This document shows, in pieces, positions 32,613 through 43,435 of a DNA stretch of 64,000 bases (position 1 is the first letter of the stretch; every line of letters starts with the position of its first letter). The notes under the pieces were generated by a model. The model did not search any database and was not told where the DNA came from. It was given only the letters and a program-made list of their open reading frames with translations. A program made the translations under genes and the position numbers. Origin of the DNA: Balaenoptera acutorostrata (Eukaryota > Chordata > Mammalia > Artiodactyla > Balaenopteridae); the NCBI RefSeq assembly GCF_949987535.1, contig NC_080064.1, positions 133,142,708-133,206,707 of the forward strand, in the 5' to 3' direction.

Positions 32613-34345
32613 AAGGGGTCCACCCTTATCTTGCTCTTCTATTTGAGGTCTGTCTCCATATTACCACTTCTTCATGGCTCATCTAGGGGCTTAGAGGCTC
32701 AGCAGTGACCTCTCCTGATGGACTCCTCTATGTGCCTCCAGGGAGACACCTGGGCAGTGCGTCTGAAACAAAATCCAGTTGCTACTTCACCAGAGTAGGG
32801 CTCTGGAAAGAGGTAGAGTCAGAACAGTCCTGAAGGTCATCTGGCAGACACGGACTACATCCAGTGTTTGTCGCAAAAGTTACAGTTAGAGTCAACTGAC
32901 TTGCCTATGGTTCAGCATTTGAACTTCTTAATATACTGTAGTAACTGTTCTTATAGCGTATCCCTTAGCCTACTGAGGATTAAGTTACTGATTTGTAGAC
33001 TTTTGGATTTACTCCAGAGAGCCATATAAAAACCCCTAAGAGGCATTATTTCTTTCCCTCTTGGCATAAGCTGTGTTGGCGCCATTAGAGCCTTATCTTT
33101 CATCTTCCTCCACTCATGCCTCTGCAGGGTTTCCTATCCTCGCCCCCTCTTCTCCCTCCCTGCGACCTGCTGTCACGTGGTGGAAAAATGCAGACTCGTC
33201 TTGTTTTGCCACTCTCTGGGGAAACCGATTCTAAAGTACAAACAGAAAGCCAGATATAATGATTGAAAAAAATAGCTGAAATTATTTTGAATAGTCAATA
33301 AGAAAACCATGTAGCAAAACCCACCTCAAAAGCCCAGTTGTTGGGGTATTCCTTTCAAATTCTATTAACCGGGGAGGCCGTGTACAGGGAGGAGGCTATA
33401 GAGGTGGAGATCGTTACAGAAAGATAGAAAAGGTCAGATTGGTAGTGAAAAAAAAGCAACTTGAATAACAAGTTTGAGAGAGTGAGACAGAGTATTTCCA
33501 TCACAGAGAATGAAGAGTTTAGCTGCCAAGAGGCATATGTGACCTCTTATTGTCATTTTACTTTGTGAGAAGGTATTTCTGGAATGTCTTTCTGGTGGAT
33601 CCCACTGGAAAGCGTTTTGATGAGCTTCCCTTCCACAGGCTTTTTTTTTTTTTTTTTTTTGGTACCACTGAAAAGGCTGATTTTATAGGTTTGGTTAAGT
33701 GGGCAAAGACCAGTTTGAGCATAGTTGGGGGGTGGGGACATTTGGGAATCTTTTCTAGGCGGAATCTGAGTGGAGACAGAAGTTCCAAACTGGCATCACA
33801 CAGGTGTTTCAATGATGCTGTGGGTTTGTTTGTGATCACCCTCTCACCCTCTGGGGAAGTGTACTATGAGCAGTAGTATGTTTACACGGCCACTGCCACA
33901 ATGTTTTCTTTGACTCAGCTTTGCCCAGCAATGTCAATGACTAGACAAATATTTCTGCAGTGTCACCAGAAATGACTGTGTCTAGGTATAGGAAACAATC
34001 AGAAATCCATAGTGAAGACACATGATCAATTCCTGGGCTGGGAGTCATTCTAATAGCTCACCTCCAAAATCAAATAGAACAATCTTATTTGCTCCTGTGA
34101 GTTCACATCATCAATCTAGTAAAATCTTAGTCCAGTGAATGTGTGACTAGTTGAGGCTATTTAACGAGGTTCCGTAGAAAGTGAGGATTAAGGAGAAGGA
34201 CTAAGGAGGAGCTCCTAGCTAAAGCCAGAGGGGAAGAGGCATTTTCCTCCCTTTGGAATGTTAGCGTGTGAAAGCTGTAATTTGTGATTAATAGCTAAGG
34301 TTTTCAGTTCACAAAATTCTGAGTCAAATCTTCTTACAAACGGTA
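32613..34345. other. No recognised repeat; T20 run at about 33641-33660
   Basis: About 1.7 kb without a nameable element. A long pure T-run interrupts overlapping frames at 33550-33876, which have no domain. The T-run could be the tail of an unrecognised antisense retroposon, but no body could be identified. Confidence 0.4.
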
Positions 34346-34347
34346 TA

Positions 34348-34435
34348 ATATTGGGCAATTTTCTAAGTCCCCATTTTCTTATTTTTAAAACAGGGATAAT
34401 ACTAGTACTTATGCAAATCAGTTAAGATGCCTTTG
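34348..34435 (+). mobile_element. MIR SINE fragment
   Basis: Sense MIR core: tattgggcaattttctaagt at 34348, then tttaaaacagggataatact at 34384. Confidence 0.55.
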
Positions 34436-35160
34436 GTTGTGAATAATAGAAAACTCAAGGTAGTTTAAGGGAAATGTATAGGCCTGTGTATCTGAAGTCT
34501 TAAAGTATGTCAGCTTCAGGTGTGGTTTGGTCCAGATACAATTTCATTGGGCCTCTAGTTGCATTTCTTTACAATTCTCTTGCTGTGTCTTCCTTCTTGC
34601 ATCAGCTGTGCCCTCAGGCTGTCTTACCTCAGGGGAGCAACAGTGGTTGTGGCAGTTCTAGACCTTACATCCTCATATCCTACTATCTAAAAGAAGAGAG
34701 TTTCTCTTCTGGTAGTTCCCATGGAACGGAGAAGAACCTTCTTTCCAAAAAGCCCTCAACAGATGTCTCCTTATGTCTCAAAGACCTGAATTAGCTCATG
34801 AATACACTCTGAACAATCACTGGGCAAAGAGGGTGGGATGATAGATATAAGGGTCACTTCTAGAGCTGAGGGTGAGGTCAAACCCACATCAACCACCATG
34901 CAAAGGCTATAGCAGAGGCCATACCCCAAAGGAAAATATGCCTGTTGTTCCAGGAAAAGGGGAGAAAATGATTCTAGGATAGGCAACCAACAGTATTTAG
35001 ATGGTGGTTGTAAAGGTCTTAGCAGAATTCCTGACCATTGGAAGGAATAGATAAATATAAGCAATGATTATTATGTTGGTGTTGTACTAAAATCACTTTC
35101 TGCCTAGAAGTGCTGCCTCACCTTTTCTTCTTTCACTTGTAATGCCTGCCTCTCCTATTT
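34436..35160. other. No recognised feature
   Basis: Two opposite-strand frames (34507-34794 and 34771-35064) of about 95 codons lack domains. No element named. Confidence 0.4.
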
Positions 35161-35164
35161 AGCA

Positions 35165-35260
35165 AGACCAGAGAACTGGATTGCAGCTGTAACTCTGTGT
35201 CTGACTTGCTGGGTGGTCTCGGCCAAGTCACTCATTTCCTATTTGTCAGAAATGAATTTC
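35165..35260 (+). mobile_element. MIR SINE fragment
   Basis: Sense MIR-like piece: gcagctgtaactctgtgtct at 35184, then tggtctcggccaagtcactc. The core is short and diverged. Confidence 0.4.
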
Positions 35261-35322
35261 AGATGAAATATGAGCTGAGGTACCTTTCTAGAAATAAAGT
35301 GGCCTTTTTCTTTCTTTGGCCC

Positions 35323-35338
35323 CCCCCCCCCCGCCCCG
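35323..35338. repeat. Poly-C run
   Basis: A run of 12 C followed by GCCCC. This is low-complexity and error-prone in assembly. It breaks the local frame. Confidence 0.9.
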
Positions 35339-35404
35339 GGAAACCTTACATAAAGTTAGTCATGATTCAGGAACCCTGTCCCCCAGTTTCATGGTTTAAT
35401 TTAA

Positions 35405-35585
35405 AGACAAAAGGCTTTGAAGGCAGACAGATCTGGATTTGAATTCCAGCTCTGCTAGTGCTATGATTGTGGGCAACTTTATTCTTCAAGCCTCAACCCC
35501 CTTACTATACAAGGGAAGGAGTGGTAAATAATATCTGACTTTCAAACTTGACTTACATAAATGTGATAGAGTTGGAATGAGGCAC
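35405..35585 (+). mobile_element. MIR SINE relic, nearly full length
   Basis: Sense MIR with tRNA-derived head and core: aggcagacagatctggattt at 35420, gaattccagctctgctagtg at 35441, and gattgtgggcaactttattc at 35465. A degraded 3' part follows. Confidence 0.7.
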
Positions 35586-35996
35586 AAGTTAAAGTTTATA
35601 CAGTGGTAGAATCAATAGAACAGTGACTTGTATTTAGAAATCTATGTTGGTGATTTCATCTGCTCTCATTTTTAATGTCTATCACTTGTCTGATGACTAC
35701 ATACATTTCTCCTTCAGGGATAGTGAGAGATAACATTGAGGGCTTTGAAAGTTAAATTAGGAGGATGTGCATGGATATATCATAATGTGAAATCAGAGGG
35801 CACATTTCCCCCTCCCCTACCAGATTGATTCTATCTCATATAGGTCTGTTATAAATAATTTGTAAATATTCAACTAATTTTGTTATATCCATTCATCCTT
35901 TTCTTCTCTCTTTTCATTTTTTTTTCTGCTCCTGCATACATGTTTGGCTTGCTGGTACTACCTAGTGGCAATTGCAGGTATTGCTTAAGCTTGAAA
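35586..35996. other. No recognised feature
   Basis: AT-rich spacer up to the L1 target site. Confidence 0.4.
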
Positions 35997-36011
35997 GTGG
36001 CATTAGTTTTT

Positions 36012-37083
36012 TTTTTTTTTTTTAAAACCATTTTATTAAGGTATGATTGACATATAAAAAGTTGTGCATATTTAACGTATATAATCTGAGTTTGGAGAAA
36101 AGTATATACTTACTTGTGATAGCATCACCACAATTAATGCCATAAAAATATCCAGCACTTCCAAAAGTTTCCTGTCTTCTTTATTTGTTTTTTTTATGAT
36201 TAACAACATTTAACATAATATCTACCCTCTTAACAAATTAAGTATACAATACAATGTTGTTAACTAGAGGTACTATGCTGTACAGCAGATCTCTAGGACT
36301 TATTCATCTTGCATAACTGAAACTTTAACTGATACTTCCCCATTTTCCTCTCCCCAACAGCCCATGGCTCCCCACCACCATTCTACTCTCTGCTTCTATG
36401 AGTTTGACTATTTTAGATTCCTCTTGTAAGTGGGATCATGTGGTATTTTGTTCTTCTGTGTTTGGCTTATTTCACTTGGCATATTGTCCTCCAGGTTCAT
36501 CCATGTTGTCACAAAATGGCAGTATGTCCTTCTTAAGGCTGAATAATATTCCATTGTATGTAAAAGCCACAAGTTTTATTTATCCATCTGTCTATTCATC
36601 TGTCAATGAACGTTCAGGTTGCTTCCACATCTAGGCTATCGTGAATAGTGCTACAGTGAACATGGGAATGCAGATATCTCTTCAAGATAATGATTTTGTT
36701 TCCTTTGGATATGTAACCAGAAGTGGGATACTTAGGAATAAACTTAACCAAGGAGGTGAAAGACTGGTACACTTAAAACTATAAAACATTGTTGAAAGAA
36801 ATTTAAAAAGACACAGGTAAATGGAAAGACATCCCATGTTCATGGATTGGAAGAATTACTATTGTTAAAATGTTTACAGTACCCAATGTAATCTACAGTT
36901 TCCATCCAATCCCAATCAAAATCCAAATAACTTTTTTTTACAGAAGGAGAAAAAAATCTAAAATTCATATAGAATCTCAAGGACCCAAATAGCCAAAGCA
37001 ATTTTGAGCAAGAAGAACAAAGATGGAGGCATTACACTTCCTGATTTCAAAATACAGTACAAAGCTACAGTAATCAAAATGGG
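36012..37083 (-). mobile_element. L1 with twin-priming inversion
   Basis: The plus strand begins with a T-run (36007-36023) and antisense L1 3' UTR to about 36727. It then switches abruptly to sense ORF2 sequence up to 37083. Read on the minus strand this is an inverted 5' part joined to a normal 3' part with poly(A), the signature of twin priming. The sense part encodes the late ORF2 block [14 protein letters not shown] at 37025-37066. Flanks gtggcattagttttt (35997-36011) and gtggcaccagttttt (37084-37098) are a 15-bp target duplication with two mismatches, so the whole block is one insertion. Confidence 0.85.
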
Positions 37084-37098
37084 GTGGCACCAGTTTTT

Positions 37099-38235
37099 AA
37101 AGGAAGTGTCTGATCCCTGAAACCAAACTGAGTCCTGGAAGTTGAAATTCTGCCTCAATCCAGCTCTAGAGCATCAGGAGTGAGGCTCAATGCTGAGGGA
37201 GCTCAGAAGAAACCTGAACTGATAGTGCTTTAATTCTCTTGCCTCCTGGAAGCTTAATGGGCAAAACCAGGTTCCAGGGACTGGAATTTTATAACAAATT
37301 AGTAATTATTACCTTAACAAGCTAAAATGAGCTGGTCAGATGAGCCTGAAAAACTGAGTGGAACATAAGATGGAGAGTGGGGGTTATTGAGCTGATAGAT
37401 GAGATTGACAATTAAGACAGCTCCCCAGCTCTTCAAGAACAGGGACCATTATTGGTCAGATCCTCAGGTGCAAAAATGTGTCCAAAGAAGTATCTCAGTG
37501 CTTGTGTGAATGTAGAAGTTTGATAATATACCGAAGCGCCAAAGACTTTGAAATAGTACTTGTTTATAGCATTCCTATCAATTTTTGGAACAGGAATAAA
37601 TCCTTTCCCAAGTCCAAGCACTTTGATAATAGAAAGGCTAGAATGCAGGATTGCTCTAGTTTTCCAAGACAGTCAGCATTTCTTTTCGCCCTCTAGGTGG
37701 CAAATACAACAGAGGGATGTGTGCTCTGAGGGTTATTTCCAGCAGGCCTGGAATTAGCCTGAGCTGTTTTGCTAAAAGGTTTCTGTGAGACACTAACCTG
37801 ATGGAGGCATGGAACACACTGATTACTGGTGTTGCTCTGAGGAGTTCTGGGTTAGTTTGTACTGGCCTATCAGCATTTGATAAGAGTGAGATTGATTATT
37901 TGCACTTGTAACTTGGGCTGGTTACATAGCAGGAATATGTCCAAGTGATCAGCAAAATATTAAAAAAAACTCTCAGTTGAGATTATTTCCAAGTTTTTCT
38001 CTTCATTTGTCATTGGAGAGAGAAAGTGCATCCGGCCACAGCCCTTAGGGAGGGAGGACAGTTAGAGCCGGCATGTGGCCTCTCCAGGCCCCTTTCTGTG
38101 AGACCCTGTGGCTGTGATGTTGATCAGACACTACTACTGTGTCCTTTGTCTGCTTAAGCTTTGTCATTTGAATTTTCTTTAACAATCCAGCTCTATTTAA
38201 CTGCCACTGGTGGGGAAGGAGTAACTCTTTGTTGT
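37099..38235. other. No recognised feature
   Basis: About 1.1 kb with no nameable element. Opposite-strand frames at 37433-37757 have no domain. Confidence 0.4.
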
Positions 38236-38239
38236 GCAA

Positions 38240-38460
38240 AAAACCTGGGACTTGGTGCAGTGGCACTTCTTATTAGCTTTGTAACTTGGGTGATTTATCC
38301 AATTTCTCTAGCTGAGGGTTTTTAGGCAGTGAAATCAAGAAAGTAATATTACCTACTATATCCCTCTAACATACTGCTTCTAAGAATCAAAAGAGATATG
38401 TGTGAAAGATCACTAACTTTAAAGCATCATGTAAATATTATCTCAATTATTACTAAAAGT
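38240..38460 (+). mobile_element. MIR SINE relic
   Basis: Sense MIR: gctttgtaacttgggtgatt at 38276, ttatccaatttctctagctg, then aatattacctactatatccc at 38345 and gcatcatgtaaatattatct at 38423. All main MIR segments are present in order. Confidence 0.6.
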
Positions 38461-38870
38461 ACTATTATTAGTAATCTTAGTAGTAATATTCTGAAGTGAT
38501 TGTAGAATAATTAGCCAATGTAGAGTATAGAAACACCTAGAATTAAGGGGAAGGTCAAGAAAAGTCACCATTGGAAAAAGAAAATAATGAAAGTCAACTG
38601 ATAAGTGATACACTTTGCTAAGCCGTTTGTAAAAGTAGCCCACTCTGAGGAATAATTTCTGTGTTGCTGATGTGACTTTAGGAAATATACAAGTACAAAT
38701 AAAAGTTAAATGTAACTCATTTTTACAGATTAAAATGTACATTTTAGTGTCAAAAAGTATATCAAGTTAGTAAGCATTTTTCTCTTTGCTATCATGATTC
38801 CTGGTGGCAAATATCAGATATGAGTATCAAATGTTAGAGCTTGAAGGGGCCGTAAAGGACATGATCCATT
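38461..38870. other. No recognised feature
   Basis: AT-rich, no element named. Confidence 0.4.
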
Positions 38871-38872
38871 CC

Positions 38873-39008
38873 ATTCCTTTACTGTGAAGATGTTTTAAAG
38901 ATGAGGAAACTGAGATCCAGACAGGTGATGAGACTTCTGAGATCAGATGCAAGTTATTAACAGAGTAAGGAGTAAAATCCAGATCTTCTTACTCCCCACC
39001 CCATGTTC
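38873..39008 (-). mobile_element. MIR SINE relic (antisense)
   Basis: Antisense core: aaagatgaggaaactgagat at 38897, then gagacttctgagatcagatg and the antisense head at about 38970. Confidence 0.65.
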
Positions 39009-39039
39009 TTTCAGATATATGGCTTGGTTGGCCTTATTC

Positions 39040-39260
39040 AAGTCCCTCGGCAGTTCAGGGGTGAAGAGTAGGGAAGGTCTTTTCCAGTAAGAATTTTATA
39101 GTCTAGTGGAGGAAACAGGAAAGTAACCAACTATACTAAACAAATATGATGAGAGATGTAATAAACATGTAAGCAGTATACATTCTTTGGGAAACATTTG
39201 AAGAGACAATTTATTCTTCCTAAAGGGGGTTAAGGAAAACTTTATAGAAAACCTTTTCAT
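39040..39260 (-). mobile_element. L2 LINE 3' region, antisense
   Basis: Antisense L2 3' pattern: gaattttatagtctagtgga at 39092, aaataaa-like A-rich part, then gggttaaggaaaactttata at 39226. Diverged. Confidence 0.45.
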
Positions 39261-39670
39261 GTATATATACAGCAGTGATCATTTTCAGAGCTCTGAAATA
39301 ACAGGGAAAGCTCCCAGGAATCCTCCTGGTATGGTGGCCCCAGGCCCCTCGGGTAACAAATGTAAAGAGATCACGGTTCTTGGGGCATAAAGATGGAAAT
39401 CCTGAGAAACAGACTTGAGACAAAGGATATCTTTGTCCATCTCTGAGGTTGGTGGGGAATTCCCCAGGATGGTAAGAAAATCACACCGAGGTTGTGTGGA
39501 AAGAGGACACGTGTTTTATCTTGGGACACTTTTTATCTGTTGGTAATCAGTGCCTTCCAGGATGGTCCTGGGGTACCTTAATCCCCTCCAGCCCCAAACC
39601 CAGGAATTTAAAAACTTCCACATGCTAGGATGAAAGAAAAGTATAGTAGGCACTGAAAAAAAGAATCAGG
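39261..39670. other. No recognised feature
   Basis: No gene or element identified. Confidence 0.4.
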
Positions 39671-39671
39671 A

Positions 39672-39790
39672 AGGAAACTGACATTTATTGAACTTCTAAT
39701 GTAGCTAAACATTGTGCTAGATGCTTTGTATATGTAATCTTATTTATTACTCACAAAAAAGCTTGAGGTAGAGTTAGGTCTGGTTTTAAT
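39672..39790 (-). mobile_element. MIR SINE 3' half (antisense)
   Basis: Antisense MIR 3' end: ctgacatttattgaacttct at 39678, gtgctagatgctttgtatat at 39713, and gcttgaggtagagttaggtc at 39761. Confidence 0.6.
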
Positions 39791-39925
39791 AAATTTCAGC
39801 CTTCCTTAAATTCCTCCTCACCATTTACTCATTTCATGAGTGTTTTGTGTGTGCTTTCAAGCACCTCCTTTCAGGAGGAGGCTTCTCTAATTCCTCTTTC
39901 TGAGCTAGAACCTTGTTAGGAACCT
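39791..39925 (+). mobile_element. Probable L2 fragment, sense
   Basis: Contains ttcaggaggaggcttctcta at 39871, which resembles the sense L2 C-terminal segment where a 'phenylalanine-proline' block is followed by the UTR. Weak. Confidence 0.35.
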
Positions 39926-39959
39926 TTAGGAACCTCTTCCTTAGCCAGAACCTTTAGTT

Positions 39960-40335
39960 AGGAGGTTGGAAATGACCCGTGTGTCTATCAATGGAGAAAT
40001 GACTGAATAAATTATGAAATACTAGGAACTGCTAAAAATAAATACTGACCTGAAAACATGACTATGATATGTTTTTAGCAGTTTCAGTTCAATAGCATAA
40101 CATGATTTCATTAAAGCTCTGTGTGTGTATGTGTGCGTGTGTGTGTGTCTAAAGTTACACAACGAACTGTTAATCATGGTTTCCTCAAGGAATGTACTTG
40201 GAACAAGTAGAGATAGAGGTAGGCTGAAAGGGTGTTGGGAATGGGAGGAACACACGTCTTTTAATTATTTATATAATTTTCATGTGATGAAATTATGAGT
40301 GGCTTTTACTTTATTGTATTTTTCAATTGAAAAAG
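39960..40335 (+). mobile_element. L1 3' UTR, sense (old)
   Basis: Shows the old L1 3' UTR order: tgacccgtgtgtctatcaat at 39973, the GT microsatellite at about 40120-40150, aatcatggtttcctcaagga at 40173, then cttttactttattgtatttt at 40304. Diverged. Confidence 0.5.
40119..40150. repeat. (GT)n microsatellite
   Basis: Imperfect GT dinucleotide run with AT and GC interruptions. Confidence 0.85.
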
Positions 40336-40780
40336 GATTATGAAAGTCCCCTTTATCCTTGTTTTGTTTCATGGGTTTCAAATCAGAATCTTTTGTACTC
40401 TCAATGAAACAGCAGAGATTTGGGGGAAATGATTCATTTTTTAACCCCCTCTTTATTAGAACCCTCCCTCAAAGACTCTGGCATGACCTGTCACCCGACC
40501 AGCAGACACACAGTTCTGTCTCTCCAATCCTGCCCTTGCACCAGGCTCAGGCACATGGAGTCATTCTGTGTTTGGATAACTTCCTTCCCTTGTATTTGAG
40601 GTTACTTGGTAGATTCTACAGATATATTCAGACAGAAGTGACTTTCAGCATGAATACAACTGAGGCTATTAATCTGTGACCTCGGTATGTAGGAATTATT
40701 ATCTCCATCATATGAATGAGGCAGCTCAGAGAAATTGAAGAGAGCACTGAAATTAAAGAGAGCACTAAAAACAATTGGAC
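40336..40780. other. No gene; short tandem duplication near 40739-40770
   Basis: No nameable element. The unit agagagcact plus flank is repeated in tandem near 40739-40768, just before the SINE. The 106-codon frame at 40359-40679 has no domain. Confidence 0.45.
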
Positions 40781-41076
40781 TGGGCTTCCCTGGTGGCGCA
40801 GTGGTTGAGAGTCTGCCTGCCAATGCAGGGGACACGGGTTCGAGCCCTGGTCTGGGAAGATCCCACATGCCGCCGAGCAGCTGGGCCCGTGAGCCACAAT
40901 TACTGAGCTTGCGCATCTGGAGCCTGTGCTCCGCAACAAGAGAGGCCGCGATAGTGAGAGGCCCGCGCACCGCGATGAAGAGTGGCCCCCGCTTGCCACA
41001 ACTAGAGAAAGCCCTCGCACAGAAACGAAGACCCAACACAGCCATAAATAAATACATAAAAATTAAAAAAAAAAAA
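40781..41076 (+). mobile_element. CHR-2-type SINE, short subtype
   Basis: Sense SINE with complete tRNA head (A-box-like tggcgcagtgg, B-box-like gggttcgagccc) and an A-rich tail. Short target duplication aattggac at 40773-40780 and 41077-41084. Confidence 0.94.
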
Positions 41077-41084
41077 AATTGGAC

Positions 41085-41435
41085 ATATGAGTTTAATTAC
41101 CTGCTAGATCACCAGATGAAAATATGTGGTAAATGGATGAAACAAGAGTTAAAGTGAAATAAGGTCACACAGAATCTTGTTTTTGATCATTTTAACGTGA
41201 TCATTAAAGTTCTGAGTGATTTTGTCTGATTTATACTTACGATGATGAAGAAGGGCAGTTATTAGATATTGTTGGTGATTTGACTTTAAAATCAAAAATT
41301 AAGACTAATAATTTCGAAGTGCCTTGGTCAATTTAATTGAAGCTGTCTTGAGATTCCTATGTTGAGCTGTTAAAATTTGCAAGCGCTTGTCTGTTTGATT
41401 TGATTTCTAAAGTTCTGGTGCCATCAATGTGTACA
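41085..41435. other. No recognised feature
   Basis: No gene or element identified. Confidence 0.4.
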
Positions 41436-41439
41436 TTGT

Positions 41440-41560
41440 GTAAGCTTGACAAAACAGTCATTTTCCTTCTCTGGGCTTCAGTTTTCTGATCTGTAAATTG
41501 AATCGTTTGAACCAGATAATCATCAAGGTTGGCATGATTCTCTGTGGTTCTCTTTGGTTC
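41440..41560 (+). mobile_element. MIR3-like SINE relic
   Basis: Sense core gggcttcagttttctgatct at 41472, tgtaaattgaatcgtttgaa at 41492, then ccagataatcatcaaggttg. Confidence 0.6.
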
Positions 41561-42002
41561 ACAGCTCATTTACACAGTTAAATTTATTTTGGGGAACTCT
41601 TCTGCACGTCCTCTGAATACTAATGTCAAAACTGCATAAATGTCTTATGTAAAATAATCAAGTGGCTTATAATCACAAGTAGATTAAATGCTTTCTTGTA
41701 TTTTATACTGAGTTCTTACTGAGTTTACAATTTGTCAAGAATTATGTAGAAGCTATGTTTGTTGGTCTAATTTATCTCTATACCCAGTATTTCAAAAATA
41801 TTATATAGGAGTCTTAGACTAATATAATGCTTACCCAGAAAAAAAAAAGTGATACCCTTTCCAAATTATATTTATTTAGATAAAAGAAGGAAATTCTTAA
41901 ATAAAAACTATTGGAAAAATTCTACAGAAAGACCCAAAAATGTGGAGTAGAATAATTGTGCAGGTTCTAAGCCGCTCTGAATAATAAAGATTTTGATCTA
42001 TT
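41561..42002. other. No recognised feature
   Basis: AT-rich, no element named. Confidence 0.4.
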
Positions 42003-42014
42003 AAGAGTTGCTGT

Positions 42015-42351
42015 GGGCTTCCCTGGTGGCGCAGTGGTTGAGAATCTGCCTGCTAATGCAGGAGACACGGGTTCGAGCCCTGGTCTGGGAAGATCCCACA
42101 TGCCACGGAGCAGCTGGGCCCGTGAGCCACAACTACTGAGCCTGCGCGTCTGGAGCCTGTGCCCCGCAACGGGAGGGGCCGCGATAGTGAAAGGCCCGCG
42201 CACCGCGATGAAGAGCGGTCCCTGCACCGCGATGAAGAGTGGCCCCCACTTGCCGTAACTAGAGAAAGCCCTCGCACGAACTGAAGACCCAACACAGCCA
42301 AAAATAAAGAAATAAATAAATAAAGTAGCTATAAAATTAAAAAAAAAAAAA
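42015..42351 (+). mobile_element. CHR-2-type SINE, short subtype with 24-bp duplication
   Basis: Sense SINE with full tRNA head. The segment caccgcgatgaagag is present twice in tandem near 42201-42240, as in the copy at 5827-6133. The tail is (AAAT)n, an intervening AGTAGCTAT, then a pure A-run. Perfect 12-bp target duplication aagagttgctgt at 42003-42014 and 42352-42363. Confidence 0.96.
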
Positions 42352-42363
42352 AAGAGTTGCTGT

Positions 42364-42640
42364 ACTTATTTTACCCAAAGAGAGAATATGTCATCTTCAT
42401 CATCATTATCAGTAAAAATAAAATTAATGATCTCCTTGATTTATCCTCCTTCATGGTGGGGGGAGGGTGTCACTATACAATATCAAATTATAGAATAATT
42501 GAATTTCAGAGCTAAAGTGGACATTAAAGACTATGTATTCAAACCAGCTCATTTTATTTCATAAAGATTGTTCAAATCCCAGTGATAAGTTTCTTTCTAA
42601 TATTGAAGAAACTCAATGATACAATCATATCCGCTCCCTT
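42364..42640. other. No recognised feature
   Basis: No gene or element identified. Confidence 0.4.
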
Positions 42641-42644
42641 TTCC

Positions 42645-43225
42645 CCTATTTTATTTATATGTACAAACATTAACATTCACCCTATTTAGTATATACTTTT
42701 GAGTTTTCACAAATGCATGAAGTCATATCATTACCATCACAATCAATATACAGAATGCTTTCCTCGGCTCCCAAATTCCTCATACAGCTCATGTCTCGTC
42801 AACTGTTCCTCCCACCGTCAGCCCCTAGCAACCACTCTGTTCCCAGTTTTACCTCTTCCAGAAAGTTATAGGAACGGAATCAGGCAGTACGTAGCCTTTT
42901 CAGCCTGGCATTTTTTTCACTTAGCGTAATTCATTTTTTGGAGATTTATCCATGTTGTTGTGTGTATCAGTAATATGTACCTTTTTGTTGCAGAATAGAA
43001 TAATGGTATTCTATTATATGGATGTATCGCAATCTGTTTATCCATTCACCTGTTGAAGGACATTTGTTTTTTCCTAGTTTTTAGTGATTGTGAATAAAGC
43101 TGCCATAAACATTTGCAGATAGGTTTTTCTGTAAACATGTTTTTATTTTGGTGGGGCGGGTAAAGTCAGTAGGTTATCTTTTTAAAATTTTTCATTGGAG
43201 TATAGTTGATTTACAATGTGTTTTT
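42645..43225 (-). mobile_element. L1 3' UTR, antisense
   Basis: Antisense L1 3' UTR: aacattaacattcaccctat at 42666, aatcaatatacagaatgctt at 42741, and gtgattgtgaataaagctgc at 43084. A small separate antisense L1 3' tip (gagtatagttgatttacaat) lies at 43198-43217. Confidence 0.75.
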
Positions 43226-43229
43226 TTTT

Positions 43230-43434
43230 TAATGAAGTGTCAGATAGTATTTTTGGCTTTTAGGACCATATAGTTTCTCTTGCAGCTACTCATTTCTGCC
43301 TTTGTGGCACAAAAACAGCCACAGATAATATGCAAACAAATAGGCATGACTGTGTTCCAATTAGACTTTATTTATAAAAACTGATGGTGGGCTGAATTTG
43401 GCCTGCAGGTCATAGTTTGCTGATCCTTGATCTA
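43230..43434. mobile_element. hAT-like (MER-type) DNA transposon
   Basis: Contains tgtcagatagtatttttggc at 43239, caattagactttatttataa at 43358 and the end aggtcatagtttgctgatcc at 43407. This is a well-known mammalian non-autonomous DNA transposon pattern with inverted ends, one here eroded. It sits between two blocks of antisense L1. Confidence 0.65.
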
Positions 43435-43435
43435 C

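Noticed and set aside
33641..33660. T20 run as tail of an antisense retroposed gene
   Set aside because: No recognisable retroposon body or target duplication flanks it.
40602..41157. 151- and 140-codon frames near 40.6-41.2 kb
   Set aside because: They are SINE body frames extended into flanking DNA. The same peptide pattern appears at 30.3, 31.0, 42.1, 49.5 and 61.8 kb.
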